From the NCBI GenBank assembly GCA_963797085.1, contig CAWCOA010000006.1, positions 310,001 through 374,000 of the forward strand: a DNA stretch of 64,000 bases, read 5' to 3'. The first letter of the stretch is position 1. The number at the start of each line of letters is the position of its first letter. This stretch comes from JASJBU01 sp963797085 (GTDB taxonomy: Bacteria; Pseudomonadota; Gammaproteobacteria; Chromatiales; Chromatiaceae). The position numbers and the translations under genes were made by a program. Shown here piece after piece: positions 27,522-36,346 of this stretch. A model generated the notes under the pieces. It was not told the DNA's origin. It ran no database searches and saw nothing but the letters and a program-made list of their open reading frames with translations.

Positions 27522-30377
27522 GTGTCACTTAGATCGCAAGTTGAAGTGCAATGGTCGAACTGGTGCAAAGAGGCTGAAGAAGCCGATATCAGAGTTCCTG
27601 AAGACCCTGAAGTGCTGGAAAGTGTATTACCTGTCTGGGAGGCCAGCAGTTACCTGGTGCAGTCCTGCAGCAGGAATTTGCGATTACTTCCCGAGTTGAT
27701 TGATGCGGGGCACCTGACAGCCAGTTACCAGGAGAGTGAGCTGAGTCGACAGCTTGCTGATTGGCTTACCGACGTGCGGGACGACATTACGCTGGGCAAG
27801 CAGCTGAGGCTATTCCGGCGCTATCAGATGGTGCGCATCATCTGGCGAGATATCGCGGGATGGGCGCCGCTTGCGGAGACCCTGGAGGATCTCTCGGCCC
27901 TGGCGGATGCCTGTATCGGCGGAGCGCTGGAGTTGCTCTACGCCTGGACCTGCAGCGAATTGGGGACGCCGCGAAATAAACAGCATGAGGCACAATCTCT
28001 GGTGGTGCTGGGGATGGGCAAGCTGGGCGCCCGGGAACTCAATCTGTCATCAGATATCGATCTGATCTTTGCCTATCCCGAGGCCGGTCAAACTGATGGC
28101 GAACGGGCCAAAACCAATGAACAGTTCTTTATCCGGCTGAGTCAGCGCTTGGTGCAGGCGCTGGATACCGTGAATGCCGACGGCTTCGTGTTTCGGGTCG
28201 ACACCCGCTTGCGGCCGTTTGGCAATGTCGGTCCGATGGCGATGAGTTTTGATGCCATGGAGAGCTACTACGCATCACAGGCCCGAGAGTGGGAGCGCTA
28301 TGCGATGATCAAGGCCCGCGTCGTGGCGGGGCCGCAGCTGGCCGGTGAGCAGTTGATGCAGATGCTGCGTCCCTTCATATATCGACGTTACCTCGATTAC
28401 GGCGCGATCGAATCCCTGCGAGAGATGAAATAACTGATCAACAGGGAACTGCATAAAAAGGGCATGGATGCGAATGTGAAACTGGGTCCAGGCGGTATCC
28501 GCGAGATCGAATTCATCGGTCAGGCCTTCCAGTTGATCCGCGGCGGGCGTGACAGGGCACTTACAGATCAGGTCGATCATTGCAGTGCTTGGCTTGCTGC
28601 AGGAGCGGGATATCCTGCCGGAGTATGTGGTCAGGGAGCTGACCCAGGCCTACGAGTTTCTGCGTCTGGTGGAAAATCGTCTCCAGGCCTGGGCAGATAA
28701 GCAGACGCATCTGTTGCCGGGAGATGAAGAAGGCCAATTGAGGCTGGCCCGGTCCATGGGTTTCAGTGATTGGCAGTGCTTCTCCATGGAATTGGATCGC
28801 CATCGGCAGAACGTCCAGTGCCATTTCGATACGTTGTTTTCCGCCACTCAGGCGGGAGGTGATGAAGAGTCCCAGCAGCTGACTGCGGTCTGGCAGGACG
28901 GTCTCGATCGCAACGATGGCCTGGAGGCCCTGTTCAATGTCGGCTTCAGTGATGCGGCAGATGCCTTGAGCAGTTGGAGCGATTTCGCGGCAGCCATGCC
29001 TGCCGAGCCCTGGGCAGCAAGGGCCGAGTAAGACTCGATCAGTTGATGCCGCTGGTGCTGGAGGCCGTGGCGCAGGTCGATGCGGAGAGCCCGGTCCTGG
29101 CGCGCGTCCTGGGCCTGCTCGAATCAATTGCCCGCCGTACTGCATATATCGCCTTGCTGGTGGAAAACCCGATCGCGCTCTCGCAGCTGGTACGCCTGAG
29201 CGGCATGAGTCCCTGGATCGCCGGACTGCTGACCCGACATCCCATTCTGCTGGATGAGCTGCTCGATCCGCGCCGACTCTACTCCCCCTTGAAGCGCAGC
29301 GATCTGGAGAGTGAGCTCGCGGCTCAGCTGGCCGGGTTGGAGGAGGATGACCTGGAAAACCAGATGGAACGACTGCGTCTGTTTGCGCAAAGCAATCTTT
29401 TACGGGTTGCGGCGGCGGATATTACAGAGCAGATTCCGCTGATGGTAGTGAGTGATTACCTGACTGAAATTGCCGAGACAGTCATTGCCCGGGTGCTACA
29501 GCTGGCCTGGCAGGTAGTGGCCCGGCGGCACGGCAGTCCACCCGGCCTGGAGGAGGGCGAGACGGGTCTCGCCGTGGTCGGCTACGGCAAACTCGGTGGC
29601 ATCGAACTGGGTTACGGTTCCGATCTGGATATGGTGTTTCTGCATGGCATCGATGACCGGTTCGCCGTTACCAACGGGGAAAAACCGATAGCGGTGGATG
29701 TATTCTATGCGCGCATAGCGCAGCGTATGATTCATCTGTTCACTACCCGCACACCCGCGGGCATCTTATATGAAGTGGATATGCGGCTGCGGCCCAACGG
29801 CAATTCCGGCATGATGGTCAGTTCCATGAAGGCTTTCGAGACCTACCAGGCGCAAAACGCCTGGACCTGGGAGCATCAGGCCCTGATACGGGCGCGGGTG
29901 GTAGCGGGAGATGCACGGGTCGATGCCCGCTTTGAAGCAGCCCGGCGTAAGGTACTCGCCGAAATCCGGGATCCGCAAAAACTGCGCGCTGAGGTAGCGA
30001 AGATGCGCGAGAAGATGCGCGGCCAGCTGGATAAGAGTAAGGCGGGTCAATTTGATCTCAAGCAGGGGTTTGGCGGTATCGTGGATATTGAATTTATGGT
30101 TCAATACTGGGTTTTGCGCTGGGCGCATAAGCACCCCGACCTGTTGGGCTGGACAGACAATATCAGGCTTCTGGAAACCCTTTCTGGTCTTGATCTGCTG
30201 AGTGGCGACACCGCCCTGAGACTGATGGATGCCTACCGTGCTTTTCGAGCGGCTTACCACCGCAGTGCGCTGCATGATCGACCGGCTCTGGTCGACGATG
30301 CACAGCTTGTCAGTGAACGGGGGTTGGTCAGGGAACTCTGGGGGCAGACCTTGATCGATGAAGGACAGCCAGACTGA
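27522..30377 (+). pseudogene. glnE: Glutamine synthetase adenylyltransferase, broken by a stop and two frameshifts
   Basis: Translation best starts at GTG 27522, preceded by AGGAG. The N-terminal deadenylylation half shows VLGMGKLGARELNLSSDIDLIFAYPE, a nucleotidyltransferase active site. An in-frame TAA at 28431-28433 then interrupts SLREMK|LINRELHKKGMDANVKLGPGG. The frame shifts near 28561-28564 (an extra base before QIRSIIAVLGLL), and again near 29020-29032 before RLDQLMPLVLEAV. The C-terminal adenylylation half has GYGKLGGIELGYGSDLDMVFLH and is otherwise complete. The normal protein controls glutamine synthetase by AMP attachment and removal. Next to ilvE as in pseudomonads. Confidence 0.88.
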
Positions 30378-30425
30378 CCGGCAGCGCGCCATTCCAATAA
30401 GTGTTTTTAGACGAGAGACATATCG

Positions 30426-31352
30426 ATGATAACAACAATGGCCGATCGTGACGGGGTTATCTGGCTGGATGGCGAGATGGTGCCCTGGCGCGAAGCAAAG
30501 ACCCATGTGCTCACCCACACCCTGCACTACGGCATGGGTGTATTCGAGGGTGTGCGCGCCTATCATGCGGAACAGGGCACCGCGATCTTTCGTCTTGAAG
30601 AGCACACCGACCGGTTGTTCCGTTCCGCGCATATCCTCGGCATGGAGATGCCCTATGACCGGGAGATCCTGAATCAGGCCCAGCAGGCCGCGGTGCGGGA
30701 GAATAAACTCGACTCTGCCTACATTCGTCCGATGTGTTTCTATGGCTCCGAGGGAATGGGCCTGCGCGCGGACAATTTGCAGGTCCACTGCATGGTGGCG
30801 GCCTGGGAGTGGGGTTCCTATCTGGGGGCGGAGAATATGGAGAAGGGGATCCGCATCCGCGTTTCATCCTTCACCCGCCATCATGTCAATATTACGATGT
30901 GCCGGGCCAAGGCCAACGGTAACTACATGAACTCCATGCTGGCCCTGAAAGAGGCCCTGGATGGTGGTTATGACGAAGCCCTGCTGCTGGACGCCGAGGG
31001 GTATGTCATGGAAGGTTCCGGCGAAAATATCTTCATCGTGCGCGATGGGATCATCTACACCCCCGATTTGACTTCAGCACTCGATGGCATCACCCGCAAG
31101 ACCGTGATCGAACTGGCTACAGAGCTGGCGATTTCAGTAGTGGAGAAGCGCATTACCCGGGATGAGGTGTATATTGCCGACGAGGCCTTCTTTACCGGCA
31201 CTGCAGCAGAGGTTACCCCGATCCGCGAGGTCGACAACCGGAGTATCGGCGATGGTTCCCGCGGCCCGGTCACCGAACAGCTGCAACGGCTCTATTTCGA
31301 TCAGGTTCACGGTCGCCGGGAGACTCACCCGGAGTGGCTGGCGCTGGTATAA
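30426..31352 (+). CDS. ilvE: Branched-chain amino acid aminotransferase
   Basis: 308 aa, PLP-dependent class IV aminotransferase for the last step of Ile, Val and Leu synthesis. WLDGEMVPWREAKTHVLTHTLHYGMGVFEGVRAY opens the domain. ARVVAG-free central parts read IRPMCFYGSEGMGL and KANGNYMNSMLALKEA with the PLP lysine (about 160), and EGSGENIF lies downstream. A second ATG at 30438 would give the more usual MADRDG start. It is intact and follows the broken glnE by 48 bp. Confidence 0.96.
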   Translation: MITTMADRDGVIWLDGEMVPWREAKTHVLTHTLHYGMGVFEGVRAYHAEQGTAIFRLEEHTDRLFRSAHILGMEMPYDREILNQAQQAAVRENKLDSAYIRPMCFYGSEGMGLRADNLQVHCMVAAWEWGSYLGAENMEKGIRIRVSSFTRHHVNITMCRAKANGNYMNSMLALKEALDGGYDEALLLDAEGYVMEGSGENIFIVRDGIIYTPDLTSALDGITRKTVIELATELAISVVEKRITRDEVYIADEAFFTGTAAEVTPIREVDNRSIGDGSRGPVTEQLQRLYFDQVHGRRETHPEWLALV

Positions 31353-31377
31353 TCTTAGAATATAAGGAGTGAGGTCC

Positions 31378-31566
31378 ATGTCCCAAGCCAATGCCCAGAT
31401 ACCTGAACAGGAAATTATCAAGGTCAGCCGTAATGACCTGCCGCTGAGCTGCCCGCGCCCCAGCGATTCTCTGGAAGCAATGCATCCTAAGGTCTACCTG
31501 CCCATCGAGAAGAGCGGCACGGTGACCTGCCCCTATTGCGGAGCGCGCTATCAGCTGACCGATTGA
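31378..31566 (+). CDS. Small zinc-finger protein (zf-CHCC type)
   Basis: 62 aa from ATG at 31378, with AAGGAG 8 nt upstream. The C-terminal half has LSCPRP, HPKVYLPI and TCPYCGARYQL, giving Cys, His, Cys, Cys zinc ligands as in the zf-CHCC family. The mitochondrial homologue is a complex I subunit, but the bacterial role is unknown. It follows ilvE by 25 bp and is probably cotranscribed; the ilvE/zinc-finger pair is common in gammaproteobacteria. Confidence 0.88.
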   Translation: MSQANAQIPEQEIIKVSRNDLPLSCPRPSDSLEAMHPKVYLPIEKSGTVTCPYCGARYQLTD

Positions 31567-31575
31567 CGCTTTCGC

Positions 31576-32235
31576 TCAAGGCTCGAAACGATAGCCCAGG
31601 GCGTCGATGTCGCGTCCGAAATGCTTGCCAACCATTTCGGCGAGGTCGTCGCTGTAGTAGCTGCGAAAATCCTTTTTTCGATCTGTGGCCTTGCGTTTGT
31701 GGGGGAGTTGCATGCGGCTGACGCCAATCGTTTTACAGATCTCAGCGAAATCATCCGCCAGGTTTTCATAGTGCCCGATAAAATCCACCAGCAGATTTCC
31801 CCGTAGATCGATCAGATAATCCAGTTGTGACTGGATCGAGGTGTCGATGTGGTACTGGTAGGGGCGTTCCGGGTCCAGTTTCCAGCGTATGAATTGCTCG
31901 AAGTCCTTGATCTGCTCCATCAGGTGAGGACGTTCCCGACGGATGTGATGGTAGGAACTGACCTGTAGATCCCAGGGATTGCGCACGATGGCGAACTTGT
32001 AGAGTCTGTTGAAGAATTTCTCGGGCAGCATCTCCTTGGCTGCGACGATCCGTGAGTGGCGTGGAAACTTGCTGCCGATTCTATGTCCGGAGAGATGACT
32101 GAAACGTGAGCAGAGAAACTGCGGGTAGTACCAGGGGTCGCGCCATCGCAACGGTTTCAATGCCGCCCGCACGCTTGTGCCGCCGGTCTTGGCGATATGT
32201 ACGAAAAGGAAATTGTATTTAATCGACAGCAGCAT
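31576..32235 (-). CDS. Sulfotransferase family protein
   Basis: 219 aa. The 5'-phosphosulfate-binding loop FVHIAKTGGTSVRAAL (residues 11-26) and the 3'-phosphate motif IVRNPWDLQVSSYHH mark a PAPS-dependent carbohydrate sulfotransferase of the Sulfotransfer_2 type. Likely role: sulfation of a surface glycan, inferred from the adjacent glycosyltransferases and asparagine-synthase-like gene on the same strand. Its start lies 79 bp inside the 3' end of the upstream glycosyltransferase. It converges with the zinc-finger gene. Confidence 0.85.
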   Translation of the reverse strand: MLLSIKYNFLFVHIAKTGGTSVRAALKPLRWRDPWYYPQFLCSRFSHLSGHRIGSKFPRHSRIVAAKEMLPEKFFNRLYKFAIVRNPWDLQVSSYHHIRRERPHLMEQIKDFEQFIRWKLDPERPYQYHIDTSIQSQLDYLIDLRGNLLVDFIGHYENLADDFAEICKTIGVSRMQLPHKRKATDRKKDFRSYYSDDLAEMVGKHFGRDIDALGYRFEP

Positions 32236-33359
32236 CGTTTGGTTCTTGCCAAGTTCATACCGAGAATTTTCAGATAGTGGGTGGCGCTGGTCTCCACTTC
32301 GTATTCTCGCACGGCTTGGCGCAGCATGTCGCTGTCGGGAGGATTGTCGAGTACTTGCGCCATGGCCAATGCGAGAGACTCCGGGTCACCTACCGGAACC
32401 AGTGGGGCGATCCGTCCTGCCTCCAGTATCTCCTCCGGGCCACTCGGGCAATTGGTGGAAACGACTGACGTTCCCAGCGTCATCGCTTCGGTGAGCACAT
32501 TGGGTGAACCCTCCCAGCGCGAAGAAAGCACGAACAGCGACACCTTGGCCATGTAGGCGTAGGGATTGTCAGTGAAACCGGGAAGGTCGATTTCATGGGA
32601 AACTCCGAGTTCCTCAGCCAAGGCATTCAACTTCTCCCTCTGGCGGCCATCCCCAAGGATGATCAGACGGCAGTTGCGTGATTTGCGGAGCTTGGCGAAG
32701 GCGCGGATCAGGGTGGAGAAATCTTTCTGCACGGTCAGCCGGCCGGCACCCAGGATGACCGGGATGTCAGGTTCGTTAAGCCAGGGGTGGGGCGCCGGTT
32801 GTCGGGCCAACTCATGCAGTCTCGGTGTCAGGACCGGATTGCGCACCACTTTGACAAGGTCGCTGGCGATGCCCGAGACGGCCAGTGTGTCCTGTTTCAC
32901 CCCTTCCGAGACCGCAATGACCTGGTCGAAATAGGGATAGAGGAGGCGAATCGGCAGGCCTCTCAACCAGCGCTTCAGGCCGGAGCGATGCGCCAGGGCT
33001 GCTGACAGGTTGGTGCCGAGCCTGACCACGATTTGGGTGGGGGCGCCGGAGACCAGCCGAGCCAATACCGCCAGGCGCCCGGCGCGGTCCTTGGCCACCA
33101 GCATTCGGGCCGGGCGATGGGTGCGCAGATAGCGAATCAGCGGCAGCATACTGGTTGCGGTGTGCCGGCTGCCCAACTTGATGATCTGAATCGCTGGGTG
33201 GATCTCGTCCAGATGCCTGCTGTGAGTCCGGATCAGCACCAGATGAACCTTCAGCCCTCGGCCGGCAAAGGCATTGATCAGGTTGAGCAACATGCGCTCC
33301 ACGCCCCCATCCCCGGAAAAGGAGGCGAGTACGGCGAGGTCGGGGCTGGACAGGGTCAC
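32157..33359 (-). CDS. Glycosyltransferase, GT4 family (EPS island)
   Basis: About 400 aa from GTG at 33359, which overlaps the asnB-like stop by 4 bp (GTGA). Longer in-frame starts would run through the upstream gene. The Rossmann-type N-terminal domain has ASFSGDGGVERMLLNLI. The C-terminal donor-binding domain has ILGAGRLTVQKDFSTLIRAF, LPGFTDNPYAYMAKVSLFVL and SRWEGSPNVLTEAM. It looks paralogous to the gene at 35208. The last 25 or so residues (RTKRCCCRLNTIS...) overlap the sulfotransferase frame and look unlike a normal GT4 end, so a late frameshift is possible. Confidence 0.88.
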   Translation of the reverse strand: MTLSSPDLAVLASFSGDGGVERMLLNLINAFAGRGLKVHLVLIRTHSRHLDEIHPAIQIIKLGSRHTATSMLPLIRYLRTHRPARMLVAKDRAGRLAVLARLVSGAPTQIVVRLGTNLSAALAHRSGLKRWLRGLPIRLLYPYFDQVIAVSEGVKQDTLAVSGIASDLVKVVRNPVLTPRLHELARQPAPHPWLNEPDIPVILGAGRLTVQKDFSTLIRAFAKLRKSRNCRLIILGDGRQREKLNALAEELGVSHEIDLPGFTDNPYAYMAKVSLFVLSSRWEGSPNVLTEAMTLGTSVVSTNCPSGPEEILEAGRIAPLVPVGDPESLALAMAQVLDNPPDSDMLRQAVREYEVETSATHYLKILGMNLARTKRCCCRLNTISFSYISPRPAAQACGRH

Positions 33360-35176
33360 CGGTTGCCTATCCAGTCCAGCGGGTTCTCCCTGGCGGAGGG
33401 AATGCGCCCAGGCTGATCGACGAACAGACGATGCCAGATGGCGAACTGCATCAGGCCATACAGCTCCCGCGTCGCACTGCCCTTGTTGGCCTGTTCCAGC
33501 ACCAGTTGCTCGACGCCCTGGGGATTGAACCACTCCTGGATAGCAGGGTCCGCAATCAGCTGTTGGCCCAGGTCGGTGAGAAATTTACCGGATAGCCACT
33601 CACCCACTGGGACGTGGAATCCACGCTTGGATTGGAATAGATGTGCTTTGGGCAGGTGTTGTTCGGCCCAGCGCTTGAGAAACCATTTACCTTTATGGCC
33701 GTGCAGTTTGAGTTTGTCCGGCAGGCCGAGACCGAACTCCACTACCCGATGATCGAGCATCGGCACCCGGGCCTCCAGTCCGAAGGCCATGGTGATGCGG
33801 TCCGCCTTAACCAGCAGGTTATCCGGCAGAGCGGTCACTAGATCGGTGTATTGGCGCTTGGTGCAGACCGACCAGTCAGGTCGCGTCTCACGGTAGGCCT
33901 GCCTGAATGGTGTGCGGGTCTGATCCAGGCACAGTTGCAGTACGGGGGAGAAGACCTGCTTGGGGTAATTGCCCCGCCAGTGGCCGCGGGTACGAAATCC
34001 GCCGGTGCCGGGCCTCAGCAAGGCCTTTAATCGGTCTTCGAAGGTCCGGCGATAGCGCCGGTAACCGGCGAAGACCTCATCCCCACCTTCTCCGGTAAAG
34101 ATGACCTTGAGGGATTTCGCGGCGCTCTCGGCAAGTGCGGCGAGGGGCAGGGAGGCATAGTCCCGCATCAGGTCATCACAGGCCCAGGTGGTATGCGCCA
34201 GCCGCTCGAATAGGTCATCCGCGCCAAGCTGGAGTTGATGATGCTCGGTGGAGAAACGCTGTGCCAGTTGGCTGGCGCTGTCCAGCTCATCCGGCATCTT
34301 GCTGTCGCGGAAACCGACTGAAAAGGTCTGGATGGGCTGATCCTGCCAGCGTTCCAGCATGGCCAGCAGCACGGCGGAGTCGACCCCGCCGGACAGGAAC
34401 AGCCCGTAAGGCACATCCGAGCGGATGTGTTCGGTAAAGACCTGGCGGAAGAGACTGTTGAACTCCTCCCGAGCCTCGGCAAACCCAATCTTACGAGGCT
34501 CGGCCTGCTGGGGTTGCCAATAAGTCTGCCGGGTAATTTTCAGGGAGCGGTCAATGCTCAGGGCCTCGCCAGGCAGCAGTCGCTCTATGCCCTGGAAGAT
34601 CGTCTCCCGGCCGGTGATGAACTGGTTTTGCAGAAAGTCCGCCAAGGCCTGGGAGCGGATTTCAGGCGTTTTGGGAAGCTGCGGCAATAGTGCCTTGATC
34701 TCCGAGGCGAAGATGAAACGGTCCGGCAGCCGAGCATAGTAGAGCGGTTTGATCCCCAGGCGGTCCCGGGCCAGCAGCAGCTTGCCTTGTTCGGCGTCCC
34801 ACAAGGCAAAGGCAAACATGCCGTTAAGCCGCTGTAGCCCCATGTCACCCGCTTGTTGGTAGAGATACAGGATCGATTCACAGTCGGAATGAGTCTGATA
34901 ACGGACTCCGTCCAGTTCCAGGCTATGGCGCAGTTCCGGGTGGTTGTAGATCTCCCCATTGGCGACCAGGGCGAGCTTGCCGTGGTTGGCAAACAGCGGT
35001 TGATCTCCACCCGACAGATCAATAATGGAGAGGCGGGTATGGGCCAGACCGAGCGGGCCGTCACAATGGATACCCGAGGCATCAGGTCCTCGATGCGCGA
35101 GGGCCTGAGTAAACAGTTCAAGCGTCTCCGGTGTGGCTTGTCTGTTCTTCAGTAAAAGTCCGGCGATACCACACAT
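33356..35176 (-). CDS. asnB: Asparagine synthase-like amidotransferase
   Basis: 606 aa from ATG at 35176, chosen so that the protein starts MCGIAG with the required catalytic Cys2. Glutaminase domain about 1-210 (RGPDASG, LAHTRLSIIDLSGGDQP, NGEIYNH). The synthase domain has PP-loop SGGVDSAV at 262-269 and GEGGDEVFAGYRRY. It converts Asp to Asn, or in glycan clusters amidates a sugar uronic acid or similar carboxylate. Its position between two glycosyltransferases favours a glycan role, as for WbpS-like or exosortase-cluster amidotransferases, but this is inference. Coupled to both neighbours. Confidence 0.92.
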   Translation of the reverse strand: MCGIAGLLLKNRQATPETLELFTQALAHRGPDASGIHCDGPLGLAHTRLSIIDLSGGDQPLFANHGKLALVANGEIYNHPELRHSLELDGVRYQTHSDCESILYLYQQAGDMGLQRLNGMFAFALWDAEQGKLLLARDRLGIKPLYYARLPDRFIFASEIKALLPQLPKTPEIRSQALADFLQNQFITGRETIFQGIERLLPGEALSIDRSLKITRQTYWQPQQAEPRKIGFAEAREEFNSLFRQVFTEHIRSDVPYGLFLSGGVDSAVLLAMLERWQDQPIQTFSVGFRDSKMPDELDSASQLAQRFSTEHHQLQLGADDLFERLAHTTWACDDLMRDYASLPLAALAESAAKSLKVIFTGEGGDEVFAGYRRYRRTFEDRLKALLRPGTGGFRTRGHWRGNYPKQVFSPVLQLCLDQTRTPFRQAYRETRPDWSVCTKRQYTDLVTALPDNLLVKADRITMAFGLEARVPMLDHRVVEFGLGLPDKLKLHGHKGKWFLKRWAEQHLPKAHLFQSKRGFHVPVGEWLSGKFLTDLGQQLIADPAIQEWFNPQGVEQLVLEQANKGSATRELYGLMQFAIWHRLFVDQPGRIPSARENPLDWIGNR

Positions 35177-35207
35177 CTCAGATTTCCCCTCCAGGGGAAT
35201 GAAAAGT

Positions 35208-36320
35208 CTATGATGCCAGTCCCATGGCTTGAAGGTAAGCATCAGTTGCCGCACTGACCGTGTAGGGGTGTGCCGCAAGGCGCAACTGATCAGCCGGCAG
35301 TGGGTTGTCCAGGGTATTTTGCATCGCCTTGGCCAATGCTTCTATGTCCCCAACCGGGACCAGAGGGCCGAACCGCCCATTCTGGAGTATCTCCGCCGGA
35401 CCGCTGGGACAGTCGGTTGAGACTACCGGCGTACCCACCGCGAGGGCCTCGATCAGTACAAATCCCAGGCCTTCCCAGCGAGAAGTAAAGGCAAACAGAT
35501 CTGCATGGGCCATGTAAGCATAGGGTGAGTCAACAAATCCAGGGAATGCCACACTCTCGGCCACCCCCAGTTTACTGGCCAGTTCCAGCAGGTTCTCACG
35601 GCGCTTGCCACGCCCCAGGATCATCAGGCGGCAGGGTTTCTTCTGGTGCAGCAGAGCGAATGCCTGCAGCAGGGTTGCAAAATCCTTGCGTCCGCAGAGT
35701 TCTCCAACGCTCAATATGAGTGGTACATTTTTGTCTCTGAACCAGGGGTGGTCAGGCACAGGCAACTCTTCATGCAACAGGCTGTCGGGAATGACTGGAC
35801 TTGGAACGACCTGAATTCTCTCGCGTTCTAGGCCTGTGTATTGACTCATGTCGTCCGCTACGCCTTCCGAAGTGACAATGATGTTGTCGGCGTAAGGATA
35901 GAGCTTGCCCATTGAGTTACGCTGCAGCCAACGCTCGAAGGCGCCGCGGTTTTGCAGGTCGATCGAAATCGTGGTCCCGGAACTTAACACCAGGTAACTG
36001 GGAACGCGCGCGAGAAAACGCGCCAGTAGAGCCGTCCGGTTGACTCGGTCCTTATCTGACAACAACACTGCCGGTCGCTGCTGACGCAGGTAGCTGATCA
36101 CTGCGGGCAGGCTGCTATAGGTATGTTGGGTTTTCAGGTCGATGATGTTGATGCCTGCGGGCTGTTCATCCAGTCTGGGTCCGTGTTTTCTGACATGCAG
36201 CAGGTCTACCGGATAGCCACGCCGAGCAAGCTCGGGGAGGAGATGCTGCATGGCCCTGTCAACTCCGCTGTGGCCGGAGGTGGCAAGAAAAAAGGCGATT
36301 TTTTTCTGTGATGGGTCCAA
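35208..36320 (-). CDS. Glycosyltransferase, GT4 family (EPS island)
   Basis: 370 aa, complete. The N-terminal domain reads FFLATSGHSGVDRAMQHLLPELARRG. The C-terminal domain has ILSVGELCGRKDFATLLQAF, FPGFVDSPYAYMAHADLFAF and SRWEGLGFVLIEALAVGTPVVS with the nucleotide-sugar Glu. It resembles the 32157-33359 gene along its whole length, so the two are probably tandem paralogues that now flank the asnB-like gene. It lies 31 bp upstream of asnB on the same strand. The acceptor and donor sugars cannot be read from sequence. Confidence 0.9.
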   Translation of the reverse strand: MDPSQKKIAFFLATSGHSGVDRAMQHLLPELARRGYPVDLLHVRKHGPRLDEQPAGINIIDLKTQHTYSSLPAVISYLRQQRPAVLLSDKDRVNRTALLARFLARVPSYLVLSSGTTISIDLQNRGAFERWLQRNSMGKLYPYADNIIVTSEGVADDMSQYTGLERERIQVVPSPVIPDSLLHEELPVPDHPWFRDKNVPLILSVGELCGRKDFATLLQAFALLHQKKPCRLMILGRGKRRENLLELASKLGVAESVAFPGFVDSPYAYMAHADLFAFTSRWEGLGFVLIEALAVGTPVVSTDCPSGPAEILQNGRFGPLVPVGDIEALAKAMQNTLDNPLPADQLRLAAHPYTVSAATDAYLQAMGLAS

Positions 36321-36346
36321 GAGCAGGGGTCGTTATATTCTTAGGA

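Noticed and set aside
29766..30788. 340-aa minus-strand open frame over glnE/ilvE
   Set aside because: Covers the conserved C-terminus of GlnE and N-terminus of IlvE in antisense.
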